A DNA stretch of 64,000 bases, taken from the NCBI RefSeq assembly GCF_040760005.1, contig NZ_CP099760.1, positions 5,522,501 through 5,586,500 of the forward strand, given 5' to 3'. Position numbers and translations under genes: made by a program. This DNA comes from Pseudomonas sp. stari2. GTDB lineage: Bacteria > Pseudomonadota > Gammaproteobacteria > Pseudomonadales > Pseudomonadaceae. Positions within the stretch are counted from its first letter, which is position 1. Every line of letters begins with the position of its first letter. A model generated the notes under the pieces. The model ran no database searches and was not told the origin of the DNA. It worked only from the letters and a program-made list of their open reading frames with translations. Shown one piece after another: positions 18,301 to 29,619 of the stretch.

Positions 18301-19472
18301 CAGCCTTGCCAGCTCTTCAAGCCGCGAGCAATGCGTTCCACTGCTTCCTGTAGGCGAGGGAGGTTTTGCGTGTAGGCAAAGCGCACATGGTGACTGGCCT
18401 GATAACGACCGAAATCCAGCCCCGGGGTAAACGCTACGTGCTCGGTTTCGAGGAAGTGACGGCAGAACGCGAAGGCATCACCGCCGAACTGGCTGATATC
18501 GGCATACAAGTAGAACGCGCCCTCCGGCTCCACCGCGATATTGAAACCCAGCTCCCGCAGCGCTGGCAGCAGGAAATCGCGGCGACGGCCGAATTCGGCG
18601 CGGCGCTCCTCGAGAATCGCAATGGTGTCCGGCTCGAAACAGGCCAGCGCCGCATGCTGGGCCATGCTCGGGGCGCTGATGTAGAGGTTCTGCGCAAGCT
18701 TTTCCAGCTCGCTGACCGCAGCATCCGGTGCCACCAGCCAGCCGAGACGCCAACCGGTCATGCCGAAATATTTTGAAAAACTGTTGAGGACAAACGCGCT
18801 GTCGTCGACTTCCAGCACGCTGGCGGCATCGGTGCCGTATGTCAGGCCGTGGTAGATCTCGTCCACCACCAGATGCCCGTGCCGCGCCTTGATGGCTGTG
18901 GATAACCCCGCCAGCTCATCGCGGGTCAGAATCGTGCCGGTCGGGTTGGCCGGTGAAGCGACCAGTGCACCGACACTGTCGTGATCCCAGTGGCGCTCCA
19001 CTAGATCAGGCGTCAGTTGATAGCGCACATCCGGCCCGACAGGAACGAGCTGCGCCGCGCCCTCCACCAGTCGCAGAAAGTGCCGGTTGCACGGATAACC
19101 GGGGTCGGCCAGCAGCCAGTGTTTGCCCGGGTCCACCAGCAACGCACTGGCCAGCAACAGCGCCCCGGAGCCGCCCGGGGTGATCAGAATCCGCCGCGGA
19201 TCGATATTCAGACCATAACGGGTCTGATAAAAGCCGGAAATCGCCTCGCGCAGCTCAGGAATGCCCCGGGCGGCGGTGTAACGGGTTTTCCCCGCCGTCA
19301 GGGCAGCCTGGCCGGCGCGGATGATCGGTTCGGCGGTCGTGAAGTCCGGCTCGCCGATTTCCAGGTGGATCACGTCATGGCCGGCGGCCTGCAATTCATT
19401 GGCCCGCGCCAGCAACGCCATCACATGGAACGGTTCGATCGCACGACTGCGCGCACTGTAGGGCTGAGCCAT
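18300..19472 (-). CDS. Pyridoxal-phosphate-dependent class I/II aminotransferase
   Basis: A 390-residue fold-type I aminotransferase. The PLP lysine is in [16 protein letters not shown] (about residue 234), the conserved Asp/Tyr pair in VVDEIYHGL and the substrate-carboxylate Arg in HVRFAYTQN. It groups with aspartate/aromatic aminotransferases, and the true amino donor cannot be read from sequence. AAGGAAGG precedes the ATG. Two-gene operon with sfsA, divergent from dksA. Confidence 0.88.
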   Translation of the reverse strand: MAQPYSARSRAIEPFHVMALLARANELQAAGHDVIHLEIGEPDFTTAEPIIRAGQAALTAGKTRYTAARGIPELREAISGFYQTRYGLNIDPRRILITPGGSGALLLASALLVDPGKHWLLADPGYPCNRHFLRLVEGAAQLVPVGPDVRYQLTPDLVERHWDHDSVGALVASPANPTGTILTRDELAGLSTAIKARHGHLVVDEIYHGLTYGTDAASVLEVDDSAFVLNSFSKYFGMTGWRLGWLVAPDAAVSELEKLAQNLYISAPSMAQHAALACFEPDTIAILEERRAEFGRRRDFLLPALRELGFNIAVEPEGAFYLYADISQFGGDAFAFCRHFLETEHVAFTPGLDFGRYQASHHVRFAYTQNLPRLQEAVERIARGLKSWQG

Positions 19473-19805
19473 TGGCCTTCCTTCAACGAGTGAAAAGAAA
19501 CGATTCTACCCATCTGCCGGAACGAGCGAGAACCCGCAGCGGTCACAGCCTCAAGAACGCTGGACTGTAACAAGGCAAACGTACGCTCCAGGATTGACTA
19601 AAATCAGTGATTGTCAGGTCTCCAGCACCACCAGACATGGCTTGGCAAACATTTGCAGGCACCACCGGCCGCGGGCTCGACATCCGGGAGTAGCGCAGGC
19701 CGAATTGATCTGGTAAGTTCGCCCGCTTGCAGCCGCAGGGCCGGCAGGTGTCGGTGATGGAGCAATCCTGCGCAATGGATTACAAGAGTAGAGGCGGTCC
19801 ATTTC
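19473..19805. other. Intergenic region between the aminotransferase gene and dksA
   Basis: A 333-base divergent gap. It must hold both promoters, but I find no clean -35/-10 pair, repeat or small gene I would defend. The best -35-like element, TTGACT at 19594-19599, lacks a good -10 partner. GAGGCGG just before 19806 serves as the dksA ribosome binding site. Confidence 0.6.
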
Positions 19806-20249
19806 ATGCCCACCCAAGCAAAGCAACAGCAGCAACAGGCGATCAGCGGTTTCGAACCTTACGTTCCGGCCGAAGGCGAAGAGTACATGGGCAAGCCCAT
19901 GCGCGCGCACTTCACCAAAATCCTGACCAAGTGGAAACTGGACTTGATGCAGGAAGTCGACCGCACTGTTGATCACATGAAAGACGAAGCAGCCAACTTC
20001 CCTGATCCGGCCGACCGTGCCAGCCAGGAAGAAGAATTCGCCCTTGAGCTGCGTGCCCGCGACCGCGAGCGCAAACTGATCAAGAAGATCGACAAGACGC
20101 TGCAGTTGATCGAAGACGAAGAGTACGGCTGGTGTGACTCCTGCGGCATCGAGATCGGCGTCAAGCGCCTTGAAGCCCGTCCGACCGCCGACATGTGCGT
20201 CGACTGCAAGAACCTTGCGGAAATCAAGGAAAAGCAGGTCGGCAAGTAA
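19806..20249 (+). CDS. dksA: RNA polymerase-binding transcription factor DksA
   Basis: DksA enters the secondary channel of RNA polymerase and, with ppGpp, represses rRNA/tRNA promoters and activates amino acid promoters. The 147-residue protein has the coiled-coil tip DPADRASQEEEF with the two required Asp (67, 70) and the Ala (72), and a four-cysteine zinc finger (Cys110, 113, 131, 134). It is the full-length zinc-containing form. A Gln run follows MPTQAK at the N-terminus. A terminator follows. Confidence 0.97.
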   Translation: MPTQAKQQQQQAISGFEPYVPAEGEEYMGKPMRAHFTKILTKWKLDLMQEVDRTVDHMKDEAANFPDPADRASQEEEFALELRARDRERKLIKKIDKTLQLIEDEEYGWCDSCGIEIGVKRLEARPTADMCVDCKNLAEIKEKQVGK

Positions 20250-20264
20250 TCCTGACCTGAACGA

Positions 20265-20297
20265 GAAACGGAGCGTGCGAACGCTCCGTTTTTGTTT
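20265..20297 (+). terminator. dksA terminator
   Basis: AAACGGAGCGT and ACGCTCCGTTT stem with a short loop followed by a T-rich tail, about 16 bases after the dksA stop. Confidence 0.85.
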
Positions 20298-20332
20298 CTG
20301 CTGTTTTCTGACTCTCTAGTAGCATCGCTCTC

Positions 20333-21229
20333 ATGACTGCCAACACCTCCCCCGCCTACATCGGCCGCTTTGCTCCGACACCCAGTGGCCACCTGCACTT
20401 TGGCTCGCTTGTAGCGGCGCTGGCTTCCTATCTGGACGCCCGCTCGGTGAACGGTCGCTGGCTGGTGCGCATGGAAGATCTCGATCCGCCTCGGGAAGAG
20501 CCGGGGGCGCAGGCAGCGATTCTCAAGGCCCTGGAAAGCTACGGCTTCGAATGGGACGGCGAAATGACCCGTCAGAGCGAACGGCATGAAGCCTACGCGC
20601 AAGTGCTCGACAGCCTGTTCAATCACGGCCTGGCGTATGCCTGCACCTGCTCGCGCAAACAACTGGAGCCCTATCACGGCATTTATCCAGGACTGTGTCG
20701 CAATGCCGGCCATGGTCAGGAAGACGCCGCAATCCGCCTGCGCGTGCCCGAGCTGGAATATCACTTCATCGACCGGGTGCAGGGCGAATACCGCCAGCAC
20801 CTGGGCCGCGACGTGGGTGATTTCGTGATCCGCCGCCGCGACGGCCTCTACGCCTATCAACTGGCGGTGGTGCTGGACGATGCCTGGCAGGGCATCACCG
20901 ACATCGTGCGCGGCGCCGACCTGCTCGACTCAACCCCGCGCCAGCTCTATCTGCAGGAACTGCTGGGCCTGCGCCAGCCGCGCTATCTGCACCTGCCCCT
21001 GATTACCCAGCCGGACGGCAACAAGCTCGGCAAGTCCTACCGCTCACCGCCGCTGGAGGCCGATCAGGCCACCCCGCTGCTGCTGCGGGCGCTGCGCGCA
21101 CTGGGGCAAAACCCGGGCTCCGAACTGGCCCACGCCTCACCGCAGGAGCTGCTGAATTGGGGCAGCGCCCACTGGGACGCCTCGAAAATCCCGCGCACAC
21201 TGACCCTGCCTGAAGCGCAACTGCTGTGA
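20333..21229 (+). CDS. gluQ: Glutamyl-queuosine tRNA(Asp) synthetase
   Basis: GluQRS is a truncated paralogue of glutamyl-tRNA synthetase that attaches glutamate to queuosine 34 of tRNA(Asp). The 298-residue protein has the class I signature APTPSGHLHFG near residue 13, a zinc-binding site (C-x-C ... Y ... C in ACTCSRKQLEPYHGIYPGLC) and a KMSKS-like KLGKS near residue 228. It lacks the anticodon-binding domain, as expected. dksA-gluQ linkage is a common gammaproteobacterial arrangement. Confidence 0.95.
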   Translation: MTANTSPAYIGRFAPTPSGHLHFGSLVAALASYLDARSVNGRWLVRMEDLDPPREEPGAQAAILKALESYGFEWDGEMTRQSERHEAYAQVLDSLFNHGLAYACTCSRKQLEPYHGIYPGLCRNAGHGQEDAAIRLRVPELEYHFIDRVQGEYRQHLGRDVGDFVIRRRDGLYAYQLAVVLDDAWQGITDIVRGADLLDSTPRQLYLQELLGLRQPRYLHLPLITQPDGNKLGKSYRSPPLEADQATPLLLRALRALGQNPGSELAHASPQELLNWGSAHWDASKIPRTLTLPEAQLL

Positions 21230-21306
21230 CGACACTTGCAGTGGCGCGCCCATCCGTTACCATCGCCGCACGTTTTCGGGCACGCGCATAAAAAAGAGAG
21301 GCCGAG

Positions 21307-21483
21307 ATGTACATCTATCGCTTGGTCCTGCTTCTGGTCGTGGGGATCTACCTGTTTTCTCCCGCCATCATGGATTGGTGGATCGACGCCACGGGCGCCT
21401 GGTATCGCCCTTATCTGCTCTGGCTGATCCTGATCGTCGTGACCTTCATCCTGCAGAGCCAAAAAGATGCCGATGAGCTTTAG
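21307..21483 (+). CDS. cbrX: CbrX, small hydrophobic protein encoded just before cbrA
   Basis: A 58-residue frame, MYIYRLVLLLVVGIYLFSPA ... SQKDADEL, with two hydrophobic segments (about 4-20 and 38-50) separated by a WWIDATGAWYRP loop. GAGAGG precedes the ATG. Its 3' end overlaps the cbrA start by 11 to 17 bases in another frame, so translation is probably coupled. It corresponds to the small cbrX frame described in front of cbrA in pseudomonads. A membrane partner role for the CbrA transporter-like domain is inference. Confidence 0.85.
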   Translation: MYIYRLVLLLVVGIYLFSPAIMDWWIDATGAWYRPYLLWLILIVVTFILQSQKDADEL

Positions 21484-24421
21484 CCTGACCCAGATGCTGC
21501 TGATCAGCGCTGCCTACCTGGCCGCGCTGTTCGGCGTGGCATGGATCAGTGAACGGGGCATGATCCCCCGGGCGATCATTCGCCATCCGCTGACTTACAC
21601 CCTGTCGCTGGGGGTCTACGCCAGTGCGTGGGCGTTCTATGGCACGGTCGGTCTGGCCTATCAATATGGTTACGGCTTTCTGTCCAGCTATCTCGGGGTG
21701 TCCGGTGCGTTTCTGCTGGCGCCGGTACTGCTGTATCCGATCCTGAAGATCACCCGCACCTATCAACTGTCATCGCTGGCGGACTTGTTCGCTTTCCGTT
21801 TCCGCAGCACCTGGGCCGGTGCGCTGACCACGATTTTCATGTTGATCGGCGTACTGCCGTTGCTGGCCCTGCAGATCCAGGCCGTGGCCGATTCCATCGG
21901 CATCCTCACCGGCGAACCGGTGCAGAATCGCGTGGCCCTGGCGTTCTGCGCACTGATCATCCTGTTCACGATCTTCTTCGGCTCGCGCCATATCGCCACC
22001 CGTGAAAAGCACGAAGGGCTGGTGTTCGCGATCGCCTTCGAATCGGTGATCAAACTGGCCGCCCTCGGCGGCGTCGGCCTCTATGCCTTGTACGGCGTTT
22101 TCGATGGTCCACAACAGCTTGAACTGTGGCTGCTGCAGAACCAGACCGCCCTCGCCGCCCTGCATACCCCATTGCAGGAAGGCCCGTGGCGCACGTTGCT
22201 GCTGGTGTTTTTCGCCTCGGCGATCGTGATGCCGCACATGTATCACATGACGTTCACCGAAAACCTCAACCCGCGTTCGCTGGTGAGCGCGAGTTGGGGT
22301 CTGCCGTTGTTCCTGCTGTTGATGAGCCTGGCAGTACCGCTGATTCTCTGGGCCGGCCTGAAACTCGGCGCCACCACCAATCCGGAGTACTTCACCCTTG
22401 GCATCGGCATTGCCGCCAACAGCAAGTCGCTGGCGTTGCTGGCCTATGTCGGCGGTCTGTCGGCGGCCAGTGGCTTGATCATCGTCACCACGCTGGCGCT
22501 GTCGGGCATGGCCCTGAACCATCTGGTGCTGCCGCTCTATCAGCCACCGGCCGAGGGCAATATCTATCGCTGGTTGAAATGGACCCGCCGGGCGCTGATC
22601 GTCGCGATCATCATGGCCGGTTTCTGCTTCTATCTGATGCTGGGTGCCGAGCAGGATCTGGCCAACCTCGGCATCGTCGCCTTCGTCGCGACCCTGCAAT
22701 TCCTGCCGGGCGTGCTGTCGGTGCTGTACTGGCCGACCGCCAATCGCCGCGGTTTCATCGCCGGTCTGCTGGCGGGGATTGTGGTGTGGGTCGTGACCAT
22801 GCTGTTGCCGCTGGTCGGCAATCTGCAGGGTTTCTATATTCCGCTGCTGAACATGATCTACGTCCTGGACGATACCAGTTGGCACATGGCGGCCATCGCC
22901 TCGCTGGCGGCCAACGTCCTGATGTTCACGCTGATTTCGCTGTTCACCAATGCCAGCCCCGAAGAGGCCAGCGCGGCCGAAGCCTGCGCTGTGGATAACG
23001 TGCGCCGTCCGCAACGCCGGGAACTTCATGCAGCCTCACCGCAAGAATTCGCCACTCAACTGGCCAAGCCTTTGGGCGCCAAAGCGGCGCAAAAGGAAGT
23101 CGAACAGGCCCTGCGCGACCTTTATCTGCCTTTCGATGAACGCCGCCCTTACGCATTGCGTCGACTACGCGACCGAATCGAAGCCAACCTCTCCGGCCTG
23201 ATGGGCCCGAGCGTAGCCCAGGACATGGTGGAAACCTTCCTGCCCTACAAGGCCGGCGGTGAAAACTACGTCACAGAAGACATCCACTTCATTGAAAGTC
23301 GCCTTGAGGATTACCACTCGCGCCTCACCGGCCTGGCCGCCGAGCTCGACGCCCTGCGCCGCTACCACCGCCAGACCTTGCAGGAACTGCCGATGGGCGT
23401 CTGCTCGCTGGCCAAGGATCAGGAGATCCTGATGTGGAACAAGGCCATGGAAGAGCTGACCGGAATTGCCGCGCAACGGGTCGTCGGCTCGCGCTTGAGC
23501 ACCATAGCCAATCCGTGGAAAGAATTGCTGCAAGGCTTCATAAACTTGCCCGACGAGCACTTGCACAAACAGCATCTGGCTCTCGACGGCCAGACCCGCT
23601 GGCTGAACCTGCACAAAGCGGCCATTGATGAACCATTGGCACCGGGCAACAGTGGCCTCGTATTGCTCGTGGAGGACCTGACCGAGACCCAGATGCTCGA
23701 AGACAAACTGGTGCACTCCGAGCGTCTGGCCAGCATTGGCCGTCTCGCAGCCGGCGTGGCCCATGAAATCGGCAACCCGATCACCGGCATCGCCTGTCTT
23801 GCGCAAAACCTGCGCGAAGAACGTGAAGACGACGGTGAACTGACGGAAATCAGCGGCCAGATCCTCGAGCAGACCAAACGCGTGTCGCGCATCGTCCAGT
23901 CGCTGATGAGCTTCGCCCATGCCGGCAGCCATCAGCACAGCGACGAACCCGTCTGTCTGGCGGAAGTGGCCCAGGATGCCATCGGCCTGCTCGCGCTGAA
24001 CCGGCGCAACTTCGAAGTCCAGTTCTATAACCTGTGCGACCCCGACCACTGGGTCGAAGGCGACCCGCAGCGGCTCGCCCAAGTCTTGATCAACTTGCTC
24101 TCCAACGCCCGTGACGCCTCGCCTGCCGGCAGTGCGGTCCGGGTCAAGAGCGAAGCCGGCGAACACACGGTCGATCTGATCGTGGAGGACGAAGGCAGCG
24201 GTATTCCGAAGAACATCATGGACCGATTGTTCGAACCCTTCTTCACCACCAAGGATCCTGGCGAAGGTACCGGTCTGGGCCTTGCACTGGTCTATTCCAT
24301 CGTTGAAGAGCATTATGGACAAATCACCATCGACAGCCCGGCTGATGTTCAGAGCCAGCGCGGCACCCGTATCCGGGTGACATTGCCGCGTCATGTCGAA
24401 GCGACGTCCGCTGTGAACTGA
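21467..24421 (+). CDS. cbrA: Two-component sensor histidine kinase CbrA
   Basis: CbrA senses carbon/nitrogen balance and phosphorylates CbrB. The 984-residue protein has an N-terminal SLC5-type solute transporter-like domain of about 13 membrane helices (residues 5-505), a connecting region, a PAS domain (about 635-740), a HisKA domain with the phosphorylated His in VAHEIGNP (about 766) and an ATPase domain ([29 protein letters not shown]). A second in-frame ATG at 21473 (MSFSLTQ) is an equally possible start. Overlaps cbrX; cbrB follows after 22 bases. Confidence 0.96.
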   Translation: MPMSFSLTQMLLISAAYLAALFGVAWISERGMIPRAIIRHPLTYTLSLGVYASAWAFYGTVGLAYQYGYGFLSSYLGVSGAFLLAPVLLYPILKITRTYQLSSLADLFAFRFRSTWAGALTTIFMLIGVLPLLALQIQAVADSIGILTGEPVQNRVALAFCALIILFTIFFGSRHIATREKHEGLVFAIAFESVIKLAALGGVGLYALYGVFDGPQQLELWLLQNQTALAALHTPLQEGPWRTLLLVFFASAIVMPHMYHMTFTENLNPRSLVSASWGLPLFLLLMSLAVPLILWAGLKLGATTNPEYFTLGIGIAANSKSLALLAYVGGLSAASGLIIVTTLALSGMALNHLVLPLYQPPAEGNIYRWLKWTRRALIVAIIMAGFCFYLMLGAEQDLANLGIVAFVATLQFLPGVLSVLYWPTANRRGFIAGLLAGIVVWVVTMLLPLVGNLQGFYIPLLNMIYVLDDTSWHMAAIASLAANVLMFTLISLFTNASPEEASAAEACAVDNVRRPQRRELHAASPQEFATQLAKPLGAKAAQKEVEQALRDLYLPFDERRPYALRRLRDRIEANLSGLMGPSVAQDMVETFLPYKAGGENYVTEDIHFIESRLEDYHSRLTGLAAELDALRRYHRQTLQELPMGVCSLAKDQEILMWNKAMEELTGIAAQRVVGSRLSTIANPWKELLQGFINLPDEHLHKQHLALDGQTRWLNLHKAAIDEPLAPGNSGLVLLVEDLTETQMLEDKLVHSERLASIGRLAAGVAHEIGNPITGIACLAQNLREEREDDGELTEISGQILEQTKRVSRIVQSLMSFAHAGSHQHSDEPVCLAEVAQDAIGLLALNRRNFEVQFYNLCDPDHWVEGDPQRLAQVLINLLSNARDASPAGSAVRVKSEAGEHTVDLIVEDEGSGIPKNIMDRLFEPFFTTKDPGEGTGLGLALVYSIVEEHYGQITIDSPADVQSQRGTRIRVTLPRHVEATSAVN

Positions 24422-24443
24422 GACCGTCGAGAGTATCGAATCA

Positions 24444-25880
<1,437 letters not shown>

Positions 25881-25882
25881 AC

Positions 25883-25974
25883 GTTACCTGTCAAGTGTGC
25901 GGGTTACCGTTGAAGATGTGAAAAAACTGTTACCTCAGTTTTTTCACGTAACAGAAGCCGGGGTTATCGGTAAC
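25883..25974 (+). promoter_or_regulatory. Array of GTTAC/GTAAC sites, probable CbrB activator sites for crcZ
   Basis: GTTAC occurs in direct orientation at 25883, 25903 and 25929 and inverted as GTAAC at 25948 and 25970. The pair TGTTAC-N14-GTAACA (25928-25953) is a perfect dyad. The array lies 90-170 bases upstream of the crcZ sigma54 promoter, the normal place for an NtrC-type activator. As I recall, CbrB sites described in Pseudomonas have this TGTTAC/GTAACA form. Binding is inferred. Confidence 0.65.
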
Positions 25975-25992
25975 GAAACCCCGGCTTTTTTT
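25955..25992 (+). terminator. cbrB terminator
   Basis: AAGCCGGGGTT and AACCCCGGCTT pair around an 11-base loop and are followed by T7. The loop itself contains the inverted GTAAC site at 25970, so terminator and activator site overlap. Confidence 0.88.
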
Positions 25993-26050
25993 CGCCCTGC
26001 AAAAACGGTTATATCGATCTAACCCCTTGTTTTATTGGGGTTCGCAAAAG

Positions 26051-26068
26051 TTGGCACGGCACCTGCTA
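26051..26068 (+). promoter_or_regulatory. Sigma54 promoter of crcZ
   Basis: TGGCACGGCACCTGCT matches the -24/-12 consensus: GG at 26053-26054 and GC at 26065-26066 with exactly 10 bases between. It predicts transcription from about 26078, at the start of the A-rich CrcZ sequence. Confidence 0.88.
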
Positions 26069-26077
26069 TATGTTTGG

Positions 26078-26443
26078 TACAAGAACAATAACAAGCAATG
26101 CACAAGACAATAAAAATAAGACGAATCGACTCACGCACAATAAAAACAAGACGGCGAGAGGCGCAGCTAACTGATTCTTTTGGAGAGGCGTTGTATTTGG
26201 GGCTTGCCCCACGACCAGGCCGAGAACAACAAAAACTGTCTTAAGACAGAGCCTGTACTGGTTGGATCGAGAGATCACTGCAATTCAGCGACCAAAGCAA
26301 TCCGTTTGCTCTTGGCTCCCGATTGGGAGGGTCATGAAGGAAAAGCTTCATGGCGAGGGCACTCAACAAAAACAAGAAGCCCGAATCAATAATAAAAAGA
26401 GCACGCAACTACTTCTTGGGGAGCTTCGGCTCCCCTTGTAGTT
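26078..26443 (+). ncRNA. crcZ: CrcZ small RNA, decoy for Hfq/Crc in carbon catabolite control
   Basis: No protein is encoded between cbrB and pcnB, but the sequence carries six A-rich AAnAAnAA-type motifs (about 26081, 26105, 26136, 26223, 26364 and 26386; for example ACAATAAAAATAAGA). These bind Hfq with Crc and relieve repression of catabolic mRNAs. A sigma54 promoter lies just upstream and a two-part hairpin (AACTAC outer, GGGGAGC-TTCG-GCTCCCC inner) closes the RNA at 26407-26443. Length about 366 bases; location and features match CrcZ. Ends are predicted. Confidence 0.92.
26407..26443 (+). terminator. crcZ terminator hairpin
   Basis: Inner stem GGGGAGC-TTCG-GCTCCCC (26418-26435) with UUCG-type tetraloop, extended by AACTAC/GTAGTT outer pairing and a short T stretch. 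Confidence 0.8.
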
Positions 26444-26612
26444 TCTCCCTTCCGGAAATCCTCCCTTCTGATGCATCTTCCCCCCTCTAGCCTGCGGCCC
26501 GCAGCGCAAATCGGCAGCGTCCTACACCATCCCTCGACTAAATGCTAGAATCCCCGCCCATCATGCGGTCATTCTCTGGTATGGCCGAACATTCCTTCAA
26601 ACAGTGCATCCC

Positions 26613-28010
26613 ATGCTGAAGAAGCTGTTCCAGTCATTCCGAACTCCCCTGCGTCGTACGCAACACATCCGTAGCACGCCTGAAGTCCTCAACAGCGGCC
26701 AACATTCGCTGCAAAAGGCGCAATTCAGCCGATACGCGGTCAACATCGTCGAACGTCTGCAGGGCGCCGGCTATCAGGCTTACCTGGTTGGCGGCTGCGT
26801 GCGAGACATGCTGCTGGGTATCACGCCCAAAGACTTCGACGTCGCCACCAGCGCCACCCCCGAGCAGGTTCGCGCCGAATTCCGCAATGCGCGGATCATC
26901 GGCCGCCGCTTCAAGCTGGTGCACATCCATTTCGGTCGCGAAATCATTGAAGTCGCGACCTTCCGCGCCAATCACCCGCAAAACGAAGACGACGAAGACA
27001 GCAATCAGTCTTCGCGCAACGAGAGCGGGCGCATTCTGCGCGATAACGTTTACGGCACCCTGGAAGAAGACGCGCAACGCCGCGACTTCACCATCAACGC
27101 CCTGTATTACGACCCGGTCAGCGAACGCATCCTCGATTACGCAAATGGCGTACACGACATCCGCAATCAACTGATCCGTCTGATCGGCGACCCGAAACAG
27201 CGTTATCAGGAAGACCCGGTACGAATGCTGCGGGCCGTGCGCTTCGCCGCCAAGCTCAACTTCGGCATCGAAAAGCACACCGTTCAGCCGATCCGCGACC
27301 TGGCCCCGATGCTGCGCGAGATTCCGTCGGCTCGCCTGTTCGAGGAGGTGCTCAAGCTGTTCCTCTCCGGCCATGGCGCCATCACCTTCGAGATGCTGGT
27401 CGACCTGCAACTGTTCGCGCCGTTGTTCCCGGCCAGCGCCGATGCGCTGGAATACAACCCGGAATACACCCACACGCTGATCAGCGAAGCGCTGACCAAC
27501 ACCGACCTGCGGATCAAGCAGAACAAACCGGTGACCCCGGCGTTCCTGTTTGCCGCGTTGCTGTGGCCAGCCCTGCCAGCCCGCGTATTGCGCCTGCAGG
27601 AACGTGGCATGCCGCCGATTCCGGCGATGCAGGAAGCCGCCCACGAGCTGATTGCCGAGCAGTGCCAGCGCATTGCGATTCCAAAACGTTTCACCATGCC
27701 GATCCGCGAGATCTGGGACATGCAGGAACGCCTGCCGCGCCGCAGCGGCAAACGCGCCGACCTGTTGCTGGACAATCCGCGTTTCCGCGCCGGCTACGAC
27801 TTCCTGCTGCTGCGTGAAAGCGCCGGCGAGCAAACCGATGGCCTGGGCGAATGGTGGACCGATTACCAGGACGCCAACGACAGCGAACGTCGCGACATGA
27901 TCCGCGACCTCAGCGGCAAGGATGACGGTGCCGGTGCGCCGCGCAAGCGTCGCCGCAGCAGCGGTTCCAAGCGCAAACGCGCCGGCGCACCGAGCGCTAC
28001 GGGCGAATAA
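26613..28010 (+). CDS. pcnB: Poly(A) polymerase I
   Basis: PcnB adds 3' poly(A) tails that mark RNA for decay. The 465-residue protein begins MLKKLFQSFRTPLRR; a GTG three codons upstream is less likely. The class II nucleotidyltransferase motif GGCVRDMLLGITPKDFDVAT at about residue 60 has both catalytic Asp, followed by the RNA-binding region (GTLEEDAQRRDFTINALYYD). The C-terminal tail is Lys/Arg rich (RKRRRSSGSKRKR). Nearest neighbour downstream is folK at 3 bases. Confidence 0.95.
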   Translation: MLKKLFQSFRTPLRRTQHIRSTPEVLNSGQHSLQKAQFSRYAVNIVERLQGAGYQAYLVGGCVRDMLLGITPKDFDVATSATPEQVRAEFRNARIIGRRFKLVHIHFGREIIEVATFRANHPQNEDDEDSNQSSRNESGRILRDNVYGTLEEDAQRRDFTINALYYDPVSERILDYANGVHDIRNQLIRLIGDPKQRYQEDPVRMLRAVRFAAKLNFGIEKHTVQPIRDLAPMLREIPSARLFEEVLKLFLSGHGAITFEMLVDLQLFAPLFPASADALEYNPEYTHTLISEALTNTDLRIKQNKPVTPAFLFAALLWPALPARVLRLQERGMPPIPAMQEAAHELIAEQCQRIAIPKRFTMPIREIWDMQERLPRRSGKRADLLLDNPRFRAGYDFLLLRESAGEQTDGLGEWWTDYQDANDSERRDMIRDLSGKDDGAGAPRKRRRSSGSKRKRAGAPSATGE

Positions 28011-28013
28011 GGC

Positions 28014-28499
28014 ATGGAACGCATCTACATCGGCATGGGCAGCAACCTGGCTGACCCGGCCGAACAACTGCGCAGCGCGGTCGATGCGCTGGGGCAATTG
28101 CCGGACAGCGCACTGGCCGGCGTATCTGCCTTCTACCAAAGCGACTCGCTGCTGCCGGGCCAACCGCGTTATACCAACGCGGTCGCCGCACTCGACAGCG
28201 CGCTCGCTCCGCTGGATCTGCTCGATGCCTTGCAGGCAATCGAAAACGGCCAGGGTCGCGAACGCCTGGAGCGCTGGGGCCCGCGTACGCTGGACCTGGA
28301 CATCCTGCTGTTCGGTGACCGTCTGATCGATGAGCCGCGCCTCAAAGTCCCGCATTACCACATGCAGGAACGCGCGTTCGTCTTGTATCCCCTGGCCGAA
28401 CTGGCCCCCGAAGATCTGCGCCTGGCCGATGGCCGCACTCTCGCCGATCTTCTCGCAGCCTGCCCGTTCGTCGGCCTCGAACGCCTCTCCCATGCCTGA
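28014..28499 (+). CDS. folK: 2-amino-4-hydroxy-6-hydroxymethyldihydropteridine pyrophosphokinase
   Basis: FolK transfers pyrophosphate from ATP to the pterin before dihydropteroate synthesis. The 161-residue protein starts MERIYIGMGSNLADP, the HPPK N-terminal signature, and contains the RWGPRTLDLDILLFGD motif with the two Mg2+-binding Asp (about residues 95-97). It follows the pcnB stop by 3 bases, the usual pcnB-folK pair. Confidence 0.95.
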   Translation: MERIYIGMGSNLADPAEQLRSAVDALGQLPDSALAGVSAFYQSDSLLPGQPRYTNAVAALDSALAPLDLLDALQAIENGQGRERLERWGPRTLDLDILLFGDRLIDEPRLKVPHYHMQERAFVLYPLAELAPEDLRLADGRTLADLLAACPFVGLERLSHA

Positions 28500-28818
28500 C
28501 ATAAACCGCTGAAGCGGGAGCAAACCTGCTCCCGCATTTTGCGTTCTTGTAGGACAAAAAACCGCGGATCAGGCCCGCCGGCCCGCTGAATCGCATCAGT
28601 AACGCCGGTAACACTAGCGTCGTAACAATGCGGTAACACATGCAATTGACTTCCTGAGGCCTCATCACGACTATAGGCGTCCCGCTGCCGCCAACCCGGC
28701 ATACAAGGGCGCAATCCAGGCCTTATAAGCACGACAAAAGAACGTGCGCCTGAATAGATGACGAATCACGCGCGTTACTCGCAGTAGTTTCCAAAGCGCC
28801 TGAACGAGGATTTCTTAC
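28500..28818. other. Intergenic region between folK and panB
   Basis: 319 bases without a gene. It holds a REP-like hairpin right after folK (GCGGGAGC / GCTCCCGC, 28514-28535, followed by ATTTT), a cluster of four GTAAC motifs (28599, 28608, 28622, 28633; three read GTAACA), and a possible panB promoter with TTGACT at 28646-28651 and TATAGG at 28672-28677 (wide spacing). The GTAACA repeats resemble the half-sites in front of crcZ. Confidence 0.55.
28512..28540 (+). terminator. REP-like hairpin/terminator after folK
   Basis: GCGGGAGC and GCTCCCGC (8 bp) around AAACCT, then ATTTT. The GGGAGC...GCTCCC type is common as an intergenic repeat in fluorescent pseudomonads and can act as a terminator. 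Confidence 0.65.
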
Positions 28819-29619
28819 ATGCCAGCCATCACCCTGACCACGCTCCAGAGCCTCAAGCAGAAAGGTGAAAAGATCACCATGCTGACCTGCTATGACGCGA
28901 CCTTCGCCCACGCCTGCAACGAGGCCGGTGTCGAAGTGCTGCTGGTGGGCGACTCCCTCGGCATGGTCCTGCAAGGTCACGACAGCACCCTGCCGGTGAC
29001 CATTGCGGAAATGGCCTACCACACCGCCTGCGTCAAGCGCGGCAACACCGACGCCCTGATCCTGGCCGACCTGCCGTTCATGGCCAACGCCACCCTTGAA
29101 CAAACCATGACCAACAGCGCCATGCTGATGCAGGCCGGCGCGCACATGGTCAAGGTCGAAGGCGCACTGTGGCTGGCGGAATCGATCCGCCTGCTGGCCG
29201 AACGCGGTGTACCGGTCTGCGCTCACATGGGCCTGACCCCGCAAGCCGTGAACATTCTCGGTGGCTATAAAGTGCAGGGTCGCAACGAAAACCAGGCACG
29301 CCAGATGCGCGCCGACGCGATCTCCCTGGAGCAGGCCGGCGCGGCCATGCTGCTGCTGGAATGCGTGCCGAGCGAACTGGCTGCCGAAATCACCCAGGCG
29401 GTGAAAATCCCGGTGATCGGCATCGGCGCCGGCACCGACACCGACGGTCAGGTCCTGGTGCTGCACGACATGCTCGGCCTGTCGATCAGCGGCCGCGTAC
29501 CGAAATTCGTCAAGAACTTCATGCAGGGCCAGGACAGCATCCAGTCCGCACTGAAGGCTTATGTGAACGAAGTCAAAGCCGCCACTTTCCCTGGGATCGA
29601 ACACGGATTCTCTGCATGA
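28819..29619 (+). CDS. panB: 3-methyl-2-oxobutanoate hydroxymethyltransferase
   Basis: PanB makes ketopantoate from 2-oxoisovalerate (from the ilv pathway) and methylene-tetrahydrofolate. The 266-residue protein has the metal-binding [21 protein letters not shown] motif with Asp near residue 45, MVKVEGA with the Asp/Glu metal site and [20 protein letters not shown] near the C-terminus. Full length. It overlaps panC by 4 bases (ATGA). Confidence 0.96.
   Translation: MPAITLTTLQSLKQKGEKITMLTCYDATFAHACNEAGVEVLLVGDSLGMVLQGHDSTLPVTIAEMAYHTACVKRGNTDALILADLPFMANATLEQTMTNSAMLMQAGAHMVKVEGALWLAESIRLLAERGVPVCAHMGLTPQAVNILGGYKVQGRNENQARQMRADAISLEQAGAAMLLLECVPSELAAEITQAVKIPVIGIGAGTDTDGQVLVLHDMLGLSISGRVPKFVKNFMQGQDSIQSALKAYVNEVKAATFPGIEHGFSA

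Noticed and set aside
26180..26392. A 70-codon frame between cbrB and pcnB
   Set aside because: It lies within the CrcZ RNA, and its Lys/Asn-rich sequence comes from the A-rich Hfq/Crc motifs.
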